A DNA stretch of 64,000 nt. Origin: Legionella israelensis (GTDB lineage Bacteria; Pseudomonadota; Gammaproteobacteria; Legionellales; Legionellaceae). Shown piece by piece: positions 7,951 to 16,374 of this stretch. The stretch lies in assembly GCF_004571175.1 (NCBI RefSeq), contig NZ_CP038273.1, positions 3,100,001-3,164,000 on the forward strand, read 5' to 3'. The notes under the pieces are model-generated. The model saw only the letters and a list, made by a program, of their open reading frames with translations. It made no database searches and had not been told where the DNA came from. The translations under genes and the position numbers were made by a program. Each line of letters opens with the position of its first letter. Positions within the stretch are counted from its first letter, which is position 1.

Positions 7951-10542
7951 ATGAAAAGTTCTGAAATTAGACAAGCCTTTTTTGATTTTTTTGTAAAACA
8001 TGGACACCAGGTAGTGCCTTCCAGCTCCCTGGTTCCCGTAAATGATCCTACCTTGTTATTCACTAATGCCGGTATGGTGCAGTTTAAAGAGGTTTTTTTA
8101 GGTCTGGAGTCAAAGTCTTATAAGCGTGCGGTGAGTTCCCAGCGTTGTTTACGTGCCGGTGGAAAACATAATGATTTGGAGAATGTAGGCTATACGGCAA
8201 GACACCATACCTTTTTTGAAATGCTGGGTAATTTCAGTTTTGGCGACTATTTTAAACGAGAAGCCATTCAATATGCCTGGGAATTTTTAACCAAGATTTT
8301 AAAGCTGCCACCCGAGCGATTATGGGTCACGGTTTATCAAGATGATGATGAGGCAGCCGAGCTTTGGTTAAAGGAAATGGGTGTTTCTCCAGAACGTTTT
8401 TCCCGTTGCGGCGAGAAAGATAATTTCTGGTCCATGGGCGATACAGGCCCCTGTGGTCCTTGCACGGAAATTTTTTATGATCATGGGCCTGAGATACCTG
8501 GCGGCCCTCCAGGGAGTGAAGATGAAGATGGAGATCGTTATATAGAAATCTGGAATCTGGTTTTTATGCAATATAATCGGGATAAAGAAGGTAAACTGCA
8601 TCCTTTACCTAAACCATCGGTGGATACCGGAATGGGGCTTGAGCGTATTGCTGCAGTTGTACAGGGTGTGCACAATAACTATCATATTGATTTGTTCCAG
8701 CATATTATTAGGTTCATTGCTCGTTTAGCTCCCGGCGTTTCCCTAGAGCACCCTTCATTAAAAGTCATTGCTGATCATATCCGTGCTTGTGCCTTTTTGA
8801 TTTGTGATGGTGTGATACCAGGCAATGAGGGCCGAGGTTATGTCTTGAGACGTATTATCCGGCGTGCGATTCGTCATGGTCATAAACTGGGCATATCCTC
8901 TCCTTTTTTTAGTCAGTTGCTAGAGCCTTTAATCGAGGTGATGGGGGATGCCTATCCTGAATTAAATACGCACAAAGCACAGATTGTGCGGATTTTGGAT
9001 CAGGAAGAAAATCAGTTTAATAGAACTCTGGATCAAGGCTTGCGTTTATTACAGGAAGGAATTGAAGAGCTTTCCGGGAAAAAAATTCCAGGCCAGTTGG
9101 CCTTTAAATTATACGATACTTATGGTTTCCCAGTTGATTTAACGGCAGATATCGCACGTGAGCAGGGTCTTGAAGTTGATATGGAAGGCTTTAACGAATG
9201 CATGCAGCAGCAACGGAAGATGTCTCAATCAGCAAGCCAGTTTAACGTAGATTATTCCCAGTCGCCTCAATTGGAGAAGGATTCAACCTTTCATGGTTAT
9301 GAGAAAGAAAGCCTGCACTCCAAAATTATCGCATTGCTTGTTGATGGAAAAATCATCGATAAGTTACCCAAAAACAGTAAGGGTGCCGTTGTTCTTGATC
9401 ACACACCTTTTTATGCTGAAAGTGGTGGTCAGGTAGGAGATAAGGGATACATTTCCAATGATCATATGACTTTTAGAGTAGAAGATACACAACATATAGG
9501 ACAGGCCATTGTTCATCATGGAGAAGTAGTAGAAGGTGAATTAACGCTTCATCAGGATGTTTATGCGCAAGTAGACAGCGAGCGGCGTAATGCCATTCGA
9601 TTAAATCATACAGCAACCCATTTACTTCATGCCGCATTAAAAAACATACTTGGGCCACATATACAGCAAAAGGGTTCACTGGTGGATGCTGAGCGGGCAC
9701 GCTTTGATTTTTCTCATTTTGAAACCTTATCGAAGAGCCAAATTCGTGCTATTGAAGATCTGGTCAATGAGAAAATTCGCGATAACGAAGAAGTACAAAC
9801 AGAAATCATGAAGATTGAGGATGCAAAACAAAGCGGAGCGGTAGCTTTATTTGGTGAGAAATACAGCGATGAAGTGCGGGTATTGACCATGGGGGAATTT
9901 TCCAAGGAATTGTGCGGCGGTACACATGCAAGACGTACAGGGGATATTGGGCTTTTTAAAATCATTAGTGAGTACGGTATTGCCAGCGGCATAAGACGGT
10001 TGGAAATGGTAACGGGCCGCTATGCCTTACAATGGTTCGATCAGCAGCAGGATGTATTGGAAGACATTGCCAGCTCGTTGAAAACATCGCCATCACAAGC
10101 TCATCAGAAAGTCACTCAGCTTATTCAGAGCAATAAACGTATGGAAAAAGAAATATCTCAGTTGAGAGAAAAAATAGCGCATAAATCCGGAGAAGATCTG
10201 ACGGCTGAAATAGAGAAAATAGAGGGTATTGAATTACTGGTAAAACATATGGAAGGTATGGACATGAAGGCAATGAGAGCTCTGCTTGATCAATTAAAGT
10301 CTAAGCTGGCTTCTTCGGTCATTATCTTATATTCCATTGATGATTCTAAAATCAATGTTATTGCTGGTATTAATAAAGCTGTTTTGGGACAGGTGCCGAG
10401 CGCTGCTCATTTCGTCAGACATCTTTGCGGTAAAGGCGGGGGGCGCGATGATATGGCGCAGGGAGGGGGACCTGTTCCTGAGGATCTTGAGATACGACTT
10501 GCACAGATAAAATCCATGGTTAAAGGAAAACAGAAAGTTTGA
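7951..10542 (+). CDS. alaS: Alanyl-tRNA synthetase
   Basis: AlaRS is a class II synthetase that charges tRNA-Ala and edits mischarged Ser/Gly. The 863-residue protein starts with the typical EIRQAFFDFFVKHGHQVVPSSSLVP and has the motif 2 region TARHHTFFEMLGNFSFGDYF. The editing domain carries the zinc-binding H553xxxH557 (HTATHLLH) and C655GGTH659. The C-terminal region ends with the glycine-rich GKGGGRDDMAQGGG typical of the C-Ala oligomerisation domain. It follows recX by 39 bp in the common order recA-recX-alaS. Confidence 0.98.
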   Translation: MKSSEIRQAFFDFFVKHGHQVVPSSSLVPVNDPTLLFTNAGMVQFKEVFLGLESKSYKRAVSSQRCLRAGGKHNDLENVGYTARHHTFFEMLGNFSFGDYFKREAIQYAWEFLTKILKLPPERLWVTVYQDDDEAAELWLKEMGVSPERFSRCGEKDNFWSMGDTGPCGPCTEIFYDHGPEIPGGPPGSEDEDGDRYIEIWNLVFMQYNRDKEGKLHPLPKPSVDTGMGLERIAAVVQGVHNNYHIDLFQHIIRFIARLAPGVSLEHPSLKVIADHIRACAFLICDGVIPGNEGRGYVLRRIIRRAIRHGHKLGISSPFFSQLLEPLIEVMGDAYPELNTHKAQIVRILDQEENQFNRTLDQGLRLLQEGIEELSGKKIPGQLAFKLYDTYGFPVDLTADIAREQGLEVDMEGFNECMQQQRKMSQSASQFNVDYSQSPQLEKDSTFHGYEKESLHSKIIALLVDGKIIDKLPKNSKGAVVLDHTPFYAESGGQVGDKGYISNDHMTFRVEDTQHIGQAIVHHGEVVEGELTLHQDVYAQVDSERRNAIRLNHTATHLLHAALKNILGPHIQQKGSLVDAERARFDFSHFETLSKSQIRAIEDLVNEKIRDNEEVQTEIMKIEDAKQSGAVALFGEKYSDEVRVLTMGEFSKELCGGTHARRTGDIGLFKIISEYGIASGIRRLEMVTGRYALQWFDQQQDVLEDIASSLKTSPSQAHQKVTQLIQSNKRMEKEISQLREKIAHKSGEDLTAEIEKIEGIELLVKHMEGMDMKAMRALLDQLKSKLASSVIILYSIDDSKINVIAGINKAVLGQVPSAAHFVRHLCGKGGGRDDMAQGGGPVPEDLEIRLAQIKSMVKGKQKV

Positions 10543-10703
10543 GTGCTGTTTTCATGATAGCCTCTTTGCTGCTAATTTTAGGAAATTGCGACGTCTCATT
10601 GAATGGTTTGTCTCGATAAAATGCTTTGGTTTCCAGTTGTTTATATTTTTATACAGTTATAATGCTATGCTTTTAATGACGGATCATTAAAAAGGAGCGA
10701 ACT

Positions 10704-10901
10704 ATGGCTGAATTACTTAATTTGATCGCCTTGATCGTTATTGTGGGGGTCGTGATGTGGTTGATTAATGCCTATATTCCGATGCCGCCGGCAATAAAAA
10801 GTTTGTTAAATATATTGGTTGTTATTCTTTTAATTGTGTATATTTTGCAATTTTTTGGTTTAATTAAACCTGTATTCCCTACAATAAAAATTTTTCGATA
10901 G
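10704..10901 (+). CDS. Small membrane protein of the Thivi_2564 type
   Basis: A 65-residue protein with two transmembrane helices (residues ~4-24 and ~33-53) separated by a short NAYIPMPPAIK turn. This layout (L.LI..IV.VG..LWLIN.YIPM...IK.ILN) matches the small Thivi_2564/YqaE-like membrane proteins that I recall from gammaproteobacteria; their function is unknown. AAAGGAG lies 7-8 bases ahead of the ATG. It is isolated between alaS and the convergent DprE-like pair, and a hairpin follows at 10950. Confidence 0.75.
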   Translation: MAELLNLIALIVIVGVVMWLINAYIPMPPAIKSLLNILVVILLIVYILQFFGLIKPVFPTIKIFR

Positions 10902-10949
10902 GCAGATAGGATAGGTAAGATCTTTGTATGGGCTATTTATTGGTAAGGG

Positions 10950-10975
10950 GCAAGTGCTCAGTCCTGAGCACTTGC
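10950..10975. terminator. Perfect 12-bp inverted repeat between convergent genes
   Basis: GCAAGTGCTCAG and its exact reverse complement are separated by two bases. The structure sits 3 bp beyond the stop codon of the minus-strand SDR gene and about 50 bp beyond the plus-strand small membrane protein gene. The flanks are only moderately T-rich (ATTTTTCTC on the plus side). A bidirectional terminator is the simplest reading. Confidence 0.6.
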
Positions 10976-10978
10976 GAT

Positions 10979-11701
10979 TCATATTTTTCTCATTCTTTGG
11001 TAAAGAAAGAATGGAAGACCTCCTATAATGGTCATAATTAGCCGCCAGAAATGAGGATAATAAATGAATTTCTTGCCTGCATTCATGGCCTTCCAGCAAG
11101 CCTTTGCGCAATTTTCAGGTTTTGCCGCATAAAAAACACCTTTCTGACCATAGGTTTGTCGGGTATCAATAAACCCAAGTCTGATAATGGTGATGAATTG
11201 ATTTGGTTTTGCCCCCTGTTGCAGTCCTTCCAAATAGACTTCTATCGCAGCTTTACTTCCCCCATAGAGGCTGTTTTTCATACGACCTCGATGAGCAGCT
11301 ACAGAGCTGAGAAAAATTAATCGGTGTTTTTTTTGACGGCGACTAAGATAACTATGGATAATTTGACAGGTACTTAAAACATTGGTTTTCAACATTCGCT
11401 CAATGATGGCAGGTGTCAAATTATCGTTATTATCTATTTCACTATGAGCTATGAATAAATCAAACTCTTTTTTGCCATTCTCCAAAAGGTGAAGCAAAAG
11501 ATCGATATCCGAGCTTAAATCAAGAACTAAAATATCACAAGGAATCTTGTAACGTAATTGAATGTCAGAGGCAATGATCTGCAATTGGTTTTCCTTGCGA
11601 CCAATGAGAAGAAGTGCCTGTTTTTCCTGTGCGGCAATATGAGCAAACTTCTGTGCAATAATAGAAGTAGCTCCAAGTATAATCCATTGACGTTTTTTCA
11701 T
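10979..11701 (-). CDS. SDR-family reductase, DprE2-like
   Basis: A short-chain dehydrogenase of 240 residues. The N-terminal Rossmann motif is of the variant type (IILGATSIIAQKFAHIAAQE), and the catalytic YxxxK is YGGSKAAIEVYLEGL with Ser in FLSSVAAHRGR upstream. The C-terminus is basic and hydrophobic (FFLYQRMRKI). With the FAD oxidase gene 9 bp upstream, the pair matches DprE1/DprE2, which together epimerise decaprenyl-phosphoryl-ribose to decaprenyl-phosphoryl-arabinose through a 2-keto intermediate. That function is inferred from pairing and similarity; the in vivo substrate in this organism is unknown. Confidence 0.8.
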   Translation of the reverse strand: MKKRQWIILGATSIIAQKFAHIAAQEKQALLLIGRKENQLQIIASDIQLRYKIPCDILVLDLSSDIDLLLHLLENGKKEFDLFIAHSEIDNNDNLTPAIIERMLKTNVLSTCQIIHSYLSRRQKKHRLIFLSSVAAHRGRMKNSLYGGSKAAIEVYLEGLQQGAKPNQFITIIRLGFIDTRQTYGQKGVFYAAKPENCAKACWKAMNAGKKFIYYPHFWRLIMTIIGGLPFFLYQRMRKI

Positions 11702-11710
11702 TATGGTGGC

Positions 11711-12997
11711 TCACTTTAAAATTCCCAAACGCCTTCCCAGATCGGATTGCATGGGACTTCGATATTCTTTCAGAATGTTGGAAAACTCTTCATGTTTCGG
11801 ATACATGTGTTGAAATTGCTCCGGATTTAATAATAAATCCTTAGCTAGATAAACCTTTCCACCAGTATCGCATAAAAATTGATTCATCGCTGTTATGGCA
11901 TTTCTGGCTGACTGATCATGAATGAAATCAATCGCCAAAGTAAATCCAGGCTGACAAAAGGATAATAGTCCAGAGCCATGGCGATCCAGTAATTTTAAAA
12001 CTGCAAGGGTAGGGGTGGCTTTATGGGTACGGATAATTTCCAATAGATGCTGGATGGTTTTATAGGCATCTTTTTCATCAAATACACCTTGAAATTGAAT
12101 AAACCCTTTTTGACCGTAAAGTCTGTTCCAGTGTTTGATTTTATCAAGAGGATTATTGTATTCAATTACTGTCTGGCATGTTCTTTTGATTTTTCTTTTG
12201 AAATACCAGCAGTTGAATTGTTTCATAAACCAAGGGTAGATAAGTCGAACCGGCAGTTTGGGCAGGGAAAAGGTTTTAAACTTATCTTCGCATGTATCCT
12301 GTGTTTCCTGAGCCTGGAAAAGCAAAGCACGCGGTGTATTGAGTAAATCAACCCACGCAGCCTGATAATCCACCCGTGTTTTATCTTCTATCATTTGCTC
12401 AAGAAGGAAAGGAAGCTCGGTAAAAGAGGTTTTATTTACATTCACATATTGTGAGCCAGGACGTAATTTTACGCCGATGCGAGTAATGATACCTGTTAAT
12501 CCGAGTCCTGCGATGGTGGCAAAGAATAATTCAGAATTTTCTTCACGACTGCAACGTCTTGATTGATGGCCGGTTTGAAGGTTAAACCACTCTACATGAT
12601 CCGAAAAGCAACCGGCAACTGGATTATTTTTACCATGAACATCATTAGCTATGCCGCCTGCAAGAGTTACGTGCACTGTTCCGGGAATAACTGGGGGAAT
12701 AAATCCAGGATGGAGTGAAAATAAATCAGCAAAACTGACAGCAGCTTGACAAACGACAAGCCCTGTGTCGGTGTCAAAACTTAAAAAGTGATTTAAGCGG
12801 TTGGTTTCTATAAGATAACCCTGATTATTTAAGCAACAATCATTATAACTTAAGCCTTGGCCTCGGGCTAAAAAACCATGCTCACTTCTCTTGTCAAAAC
12901 ATGACTCAAGTTGATCTTCTCTTTCTGGTCTGAGGCCTCGGCCTTGTGATTGAGTTGCCTTGCTAAAGCTTGTGAAACTGCGTTTCTGGCTACGCAT
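11711..12997 (-). CDS. FAD-dependent oxidase, DprE1-like
   Basis: A 428-residue VAO-family flavoprotein resembling mycobacterial DprE1, which oxidises the 2'-OH of polyprenyl-phosphoryl-ribose. FAD-binding signatures are GQGLSYND (residues 46-53) and PGTVHVTLAGGIANDVHGKNN (from about 105), including the His of the VHGKN motif. The C-terminal part has GGKVYLAKD..L.PE.F..MYP and ends SDLGRRLGIL, again like DprE1. At the position of the benzothiazinone-reactive Cys of the mycobacterial enzyme (GWNICVDF) this protein has alanine (GFTLAIDF, about residue 355). It is the first gene of a two-gene unit with the SDR partner. Confidence 0.85.
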   Translation of the reverse strand: MRSQKRSFTSFSKATQSQGRGLRPEREDQLESCFDKRSEHGFLARGQGLSYNDCCLNNQGYLIETNRLNHFLSFDTDTGLVVCQAAVSFADLFSLHPGFIPPVIPGTVHVTLAGGIANDVHGKNNPVAGCFSDHVEWFNLQTGHQSRRCSREENSELFFATIAGLGLTGIITRIGVKLRPGSQYVNVNKTSFTELPFLLEQMIEDKTRVDYQAAWVDLLNTPRALLFQAQETQDTCEDKFKTFSLPKLPVRLIYPWFMKQFNCWYFKRKIKRTCQTVIEYNNPLDKIKHWNRLYGQKGFIQFQGVFDEKDAYKTIQHLLEIIRTHKATPTLAVLKLLDRHGSGLLSFCQPGFTLAIDFIHDQSARNAITAMNQFLCDTGGKVYLAKDLLLNPEQFQHMYPKHEEFSNILKEYRSPMQSDLGRRLGILK

Positions 12998-13088
12998 TTC
13001 AGTCCTTTAAAATGATTAAAGATTGAGATTCTGCCATATTCTTTGGCTATACTGCTAGTAATATGGATAAATTTACAAGGAGAGCAAA

Positions 13089-13358
13089 ATGACTCTTTTT
13101 ATTAGCCCCTTAGTGTTTTTTTCAGTTCTAATGCTATTCACTGCTACTATTTACGCTGCAAATCTTCCCACAACGATATTAGGAGCAGAGCAATATGATG
13201 AAACGATTTGTGTTGAACAATATCAGGATAATTGTATTTCCTCAGTATGTCTGACGTCGGAAGAGCGGGATTGTCCTGATAAATGTAGAAAAATGGCTAA
13301 GGACAAATGCCGGGAAAAATTTGGCGGCCAACTTGACGTCAATAATTTGACTCAATAA
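13089..13358 (+). CDS. Small Cys-rich secreted protein
   Basis: I do not recognise this 89-residue protein. It has a clear signal peptide (residues 1-23, hydrophobic core LVFFSVLMLFTAT, cleavage after IYA). The mature part of about 66 residues has six cysteines (C41, C49, C54, C62, C66, C74), suggesting three disulfides. An AAGGAG ribosome-binding site sits about seven bases upstream. It is divergent from the DprE1-like gene. A MITE-like repeat begins immediately after its stop codon. Confidence 0.75.
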   Translation: MTLFISPLVFFSVLMLFTATIYAANLPTTILGAEQYDETICVEQYQDNCISSVCLTSEERDCPDKCRKMAKDKCREKFGGQLDVNNLTQ

Positions 13359-13504
13359 CTTATGTTACGCAGCACAGTATTTTTTAGAAGACTTGGACGC
13401 ATTTTGGAATTTTAAAGCGCAGTTTACATGGATGGAGTAAATGAGCATTTGAAATTCCAAAATGCGTCCAAAGATACAAAAAAGACGAAGCTGCGTAACA
13501 TAAG
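13359..13504. repeat. MITE-like palindromic repeat, copy 1
   Basis: A 146-bp element with perfect 15-bp terminal inverted repeats (CTTATGTTACGCAGC and its complement). An internal perfect 18-bp inverted repeat (GGACGCATTTTGGAATTT) encloses a ~45-bp centre with GCGCAGTTTACATGGA. It has no coding capacity. Related copies are at 15079-15204, 16078-16220 and 43357-43490. I could not define a target-site duplication. It abuts the preceding gene's stop codon. Confidence 0.9.
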
Positions 13505-13617
13505 CTAATAAATCAATACTTAACCAGTCCATATAATTTCAGGGGTAAGTTTATCTCAGATCTGGCATGTCATTTGCATCAAAAAAAGTATGTTAAATGT
13601 TGGAATAAAAATCAACC

Positions 13618-14013
13618 ATGAATAGCAAAGATATACTCACCCAGGATGAAATTGATGCTTTACTTCGCCCAGTAAAGTCAAATAATTTTTCAGTTAAGGA
13701 AAATAAAAAGCCAGAAAAATATAGAAATTCATTTCAAAAAAAAATATCTGGCAAAGATGTAAAAAAACAGGAATGGCTGTCGAAAAGTTCTGTTCCCATT
13801 ACGATCAAAGCAGCAGGTACTGAGATGAGGATGCAGGATATTTTACAATTAGATCAAGGTGATGTAGTTAAACTTGATGAATTGTTCAATAAACCTGTGC
13901 ATGTCTTGGTTAATGGTGTTTTATTTGCTTATGGTGAGCTTTTGTTGACAGATGGGACACCAAGCGTACTTCTAAAATATATTAGGCAGAAAGCTGAGCA
14001 GATAAAAGATTAG
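13618..14013 (+). CDS. FliN-like SpoA-domain protein with a FliM-type N-terminal motif
   Basis: A 131-residue protein. The N-terminus ILTQDEIDALL (residues 6-16) is the CheY-binding motif normally found at the start of FliM or FliY. After a Lys-rich linker (about residues 20-55) comes a SpoA domain (PITIKAAGTEMRMQDILQLDQGDVVKLDELFNKPVHVLVNGVLFAYGELL) like that of FliN, the flagellar switch protein. The large central CheC-like domain of FliM/FliY is absent. It precedes fleN by 26 bp. No other structural flagellar gene is in the window, so a role in a motor here is doubtful; a regulatory or remnant role is possible. Confidence 0.75.
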   Translation: MNSKDILTQDEIDALLRPVKSNNFSVKENKKPEKYRNSFQKKISGKDVKKQEWLSKSSVPITIKAAGTEMRMQDILQLDQGDVVKLDELFNKPVHVLVNGVLFAYGELLLTDGTPSVLLKYIRQKAEQIKD

Positions 14014-14039
14014 CAATCATAAGGACAGAGATATTTTTT

Positions 14040-14903
14040 ATGCCAAAAGATCAAAAAATAAATACCCAGGATAATGAATATAGCCGTTTTGTCCAAACTA
14101 AGCCGGTTATGGTGATAGCTGTAACCGCAGGGAAAGGAGGCGTTGGAAAAACGAATGTATCGGTGAACCTGGCAATTGCATTGGCACAGAAGAAAAAAGC
14201 TGTGTTGTTGCTGGATGCAGATTTAGGCCTTGCTAACGTGGATATCATGCTTGGCTTGCATAGCAAGTATAATCTGTCCCACGTCATAGAAGGAAAATGC
14301 CACTTAAGTGAAATTATTTTACCAGGGCCTGCGAACATCAGCGTTATACCGGCAGCCTCAGGCACAGCGGCCATGACACGTTTAAGTCCTTCTGAGCATG
14401 CCGGTATTATTGATGCCTTTAATGAGTTGATGGATGATTTGGATTACATGATCATTGATACCGCTGCAGGTATATCTGATACTGTTTTAAGTTTCACTCG
14501 TTCTTCTCAGGAAGTTATCATCGTGCTTTGCGATGAACCGACGTCTCTGACTGATGCGTATGCTTTAATGAAAGTATTGAGTAAGTATTACGGGGTGACG
14601 CACTTTCATATATTGGCCAATATGGTACGGCAGGAAAGAGATGCATATCATTTGTATAACAGGTTATATGATGTATGCGAGCAATTTCTTGAGGTAAAGC
14701 TGAACTATTTAGGCTCAATACCTTTTGATGAGCGAGTTCATGAGGCCATTAAAAAACAAGAGCCTATATTACTGGCTTATCCAGATTCCGCAGCTTCCTC
14801 AGCTTTAAGGGATCTGGCCGATGCGGTTGAAGCCTGGCCGCTCCAGGTCACTTTGGGTGGAAACACTCGCTTCTTTCTGGATAGGCTTGTAGCCAGTAAA
14901 TGA
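14040..14903 (+). CDS. fleN: MinD/ParA-type ATPase FleN (FlhG)
   Basis: FleN/FlhG restricts flagellar number by antagonising the master activator FleQ and by interacting with FlhF. The 287-residue protein has the deviant Walker A AGKGGVGKTN (residues 30-39), switch I region LDADLGLANVDIMLG and Walker B DYMIIDTAAGISDTVL. A membrane-targeting amphipathic C-terminus is suggested by the last ~25 residues. It lies between the SpoA-domain gene and fliA, as in the flhF-fleN-fliA order of motile Legionella, but flhB, flhA and flhF are not present upstream. Confidence 0.9.
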   Translation: MPKDQKINTQDNEYSRFVQTKPVMVIAVTAGKGGVGKTNVSVNLAIALAQKKKAVLLLDADLGLANVDIMLGLHSKYNLSHVIEGKCHLSEIILPGPANISVIPAASGTAAMTRLSPSEHAGIIDAFNELMDDLDYMIIDTAAGISDTVLSFTRSSQEVIIVLCDEPTSLTDAYALMKVLSKYYGVTHFHILANMVRQERDAYHLYNRLYDVCEQFLEVKLNYLGSIPFDERVHEAIKKQEPILLAYPDSAASSALRDLADAVEAWPLQVTLGGNTRFFLDRLVASK

Positions 14904-15078
14904 GTTTGATGTAAGAAAACGGTATTATTTATGTGCTGAACTGGCGCGAAATTAGCAAGTACCCAGAATCTGAAAAGTCGTCTAAAATTAAAATATAAAA
15001 ATGATAACTGCGCGTTTTTTAAATGAAGAAACTTCATTTTTTTCATTTTTAATGGCTTTTGAGATGATTTGCTGAAAA

Positions 15079-15204
15079 ACTCATATTAAGCAGTATTTTT
15101 TAGCTGGCATGGATGCATTTTGGAGTTTAAAGCGCAGTTTACATGGAGTAATGAGCATTTAAAATTCCAAAATGCGCCCAAAGATACAGCTGTGTGATAC
15201 GAGT
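15079..15204. repeat. MITE-like palindromic repeat, copy 2 (degenerate)
   Basis: Shares with copy 1 the internal arms (GCATTTTGGAGTTTAAAGCGCAG... and AAAATTCCAAAATGCGCCC), the AGTTTACATGGAG centre and the CAGTATTTTTTAG segment. The termini are degraded (ACTCATATTAAGCAG versus GCTGTGTGATACGAGT). It lies in the 330-bp fleN-fliA gap, which otherwise holds nothing recognisable. Confidence 0.85.
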
Positions 15205-15233
15205 GAAAAAAGCACGGAGCTAAGGAGAGGGTC

Positions 15234-15947
15234 GTGGATGCTTTGGCAGCATATAAAATAAAACAACAAACTCAGGAGTCTCTTGTAAAGCATCATGCTT
15301 TACTGGTGAAACGCATAGCTTACCATTTGCTGGGACGATTGCCTCAATCGATTCTTCTGGATGATTTAATCCAGGCTGGAATGTTGGGTTTACTTGAAGC
15401 GGCAAAAAATTATGATGCTACTAAGGGCGCGTCTTTCGAGACCTATGCAAGTATCCGTATACGCGGTCAGATGATTGATGAGGTCAGGCGAAACGATTGG
15501 GTGCCACGTTCAGTGTATCGTAATGCTCGTATGATTTCCGAAGCAGTTAAACAAATAGAAAATCGACTTGGCCGCGATGCCAAAGATACAGAAGTAGCTG
15601 AGGAGCTTGGCATCAGTCTAGATGAATATCATAATATGTTACAAGATTCAGTTGGCAGTCATGTCTATGGCTTTGAGGAACTGGGAGTTACGGACGAAGC
15701 TATAAAAACAGAAACGGACCTTGATTCTACAGAACCCTTCCTGAATGTTTTGAGGAATGACATTAAAAGTCAATTAGCTCAGATTATAGCTGGCCTGCCC
15801 CCTAAAGAAGGTTTGGTTTTGTCTTTGTATTATGAACATGATTTAAATCTAAAAGAAATTGGCGAAATTCTTGACGTGAGCGAATCCAGAGTGTCGCAAA
15901 TTCATACTCAAGCAATACTGCGGATTAAATCGAGATTTCCTGACTAG
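15234..15947 (+). CDS. fliA: Flagellar/transmission-phase sigma factor 28
   Basis: FliA is the sigma-28 factor that directs late flagellar genes; in Legionella it also controls transmission traits. The 237-residue product has sigma region 2 (LLDDLIQAGMLGLLEAAKNYDATKGASFETYASIRIRGQMIDEVRRNDWVPRSV), region 3 and a region 4 helix-turn-helix (LKEIGEILDVSESRVSQIHTQAILRIKS). The GTG start at 15234 is chosen because TAAGGAGAGG lies about six bases upstream and there is no good in-frame ATG. It is intact although most flagellar genes are absent nearby; motA/motB do not follow. Confidence 0.93.
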   Translation: MDALAAYKIKQQTQESLVKHHALLVKRIAYHLLGRLPQSILLDDLIQAGMLGLLEAAKNYDATKGASFETYASIRIRGQMIDEVRRNDWVPRSVYRNARMISEAVKQIENRLGRDAKDTEVAEELGISLDEYHNMLQDSVGSHVYGFEELGVTDEAIKTETDLDSTEPFLNVLRNDIKSQLAQIIAGLPPKEGLVLSLYYEHDLNLKEIGEILDVSESRVSQIHTQAILRIKSRFPD

Positions 15948-16077
15948 TGCCTGTCAATATTAATGTTGCCTAGACACCAGGTTTTTTGGGCTATTCCTGA
16001 TATATCTCGTTGAATTTTCATTGACTTATCAATCACAGTTGCTAAATTATTATATATGGCATATATCTTTTTTAATT

Positions 16078-16220
16078 ACTCATGTTACGCGGCACAGTAT
16101 TTTTTAGAAGATTTGGACGCATTTTGGAATTTTAAAACGCAGTTTACATAGAGTAAATGAGCATTTGAAATTCCAAAATGCGTCCAAGAGGCAAAAAAGA
16201 CGAAGCTGCGTAATATGAGT
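16078..16220. repeat. MITE-like palindromic repeat, copy 3
   Basis: A 143-bp element nearly identical to copy 1. Terminal repeats are ACTCATGTTACGCGGC and GCTGCGTAATATGAGT. The internal arms GGACGCATTTTGGAATTT and GAAATTCCAAAATGCGTCC are fully conserved. It lies in the ~430-bp gap between fliA and the glutamate-synthase-like gene. I saw nothing else supportable in that gap. Confidence 0.9.
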
Positions 16221-16374
16221 TAGTTATATATTGCCTGATGCTTGACTTACAATCCCTGTGGCGATTCAGAGGTACTTATTCTTTGTAGTTCATGCAATTC
16301 GTTATAAAAATTCAAATTTACATGCAGAGAGAGTCTAACATCCTGGTAAACTCATTTTTATTTGGAAGAATATC

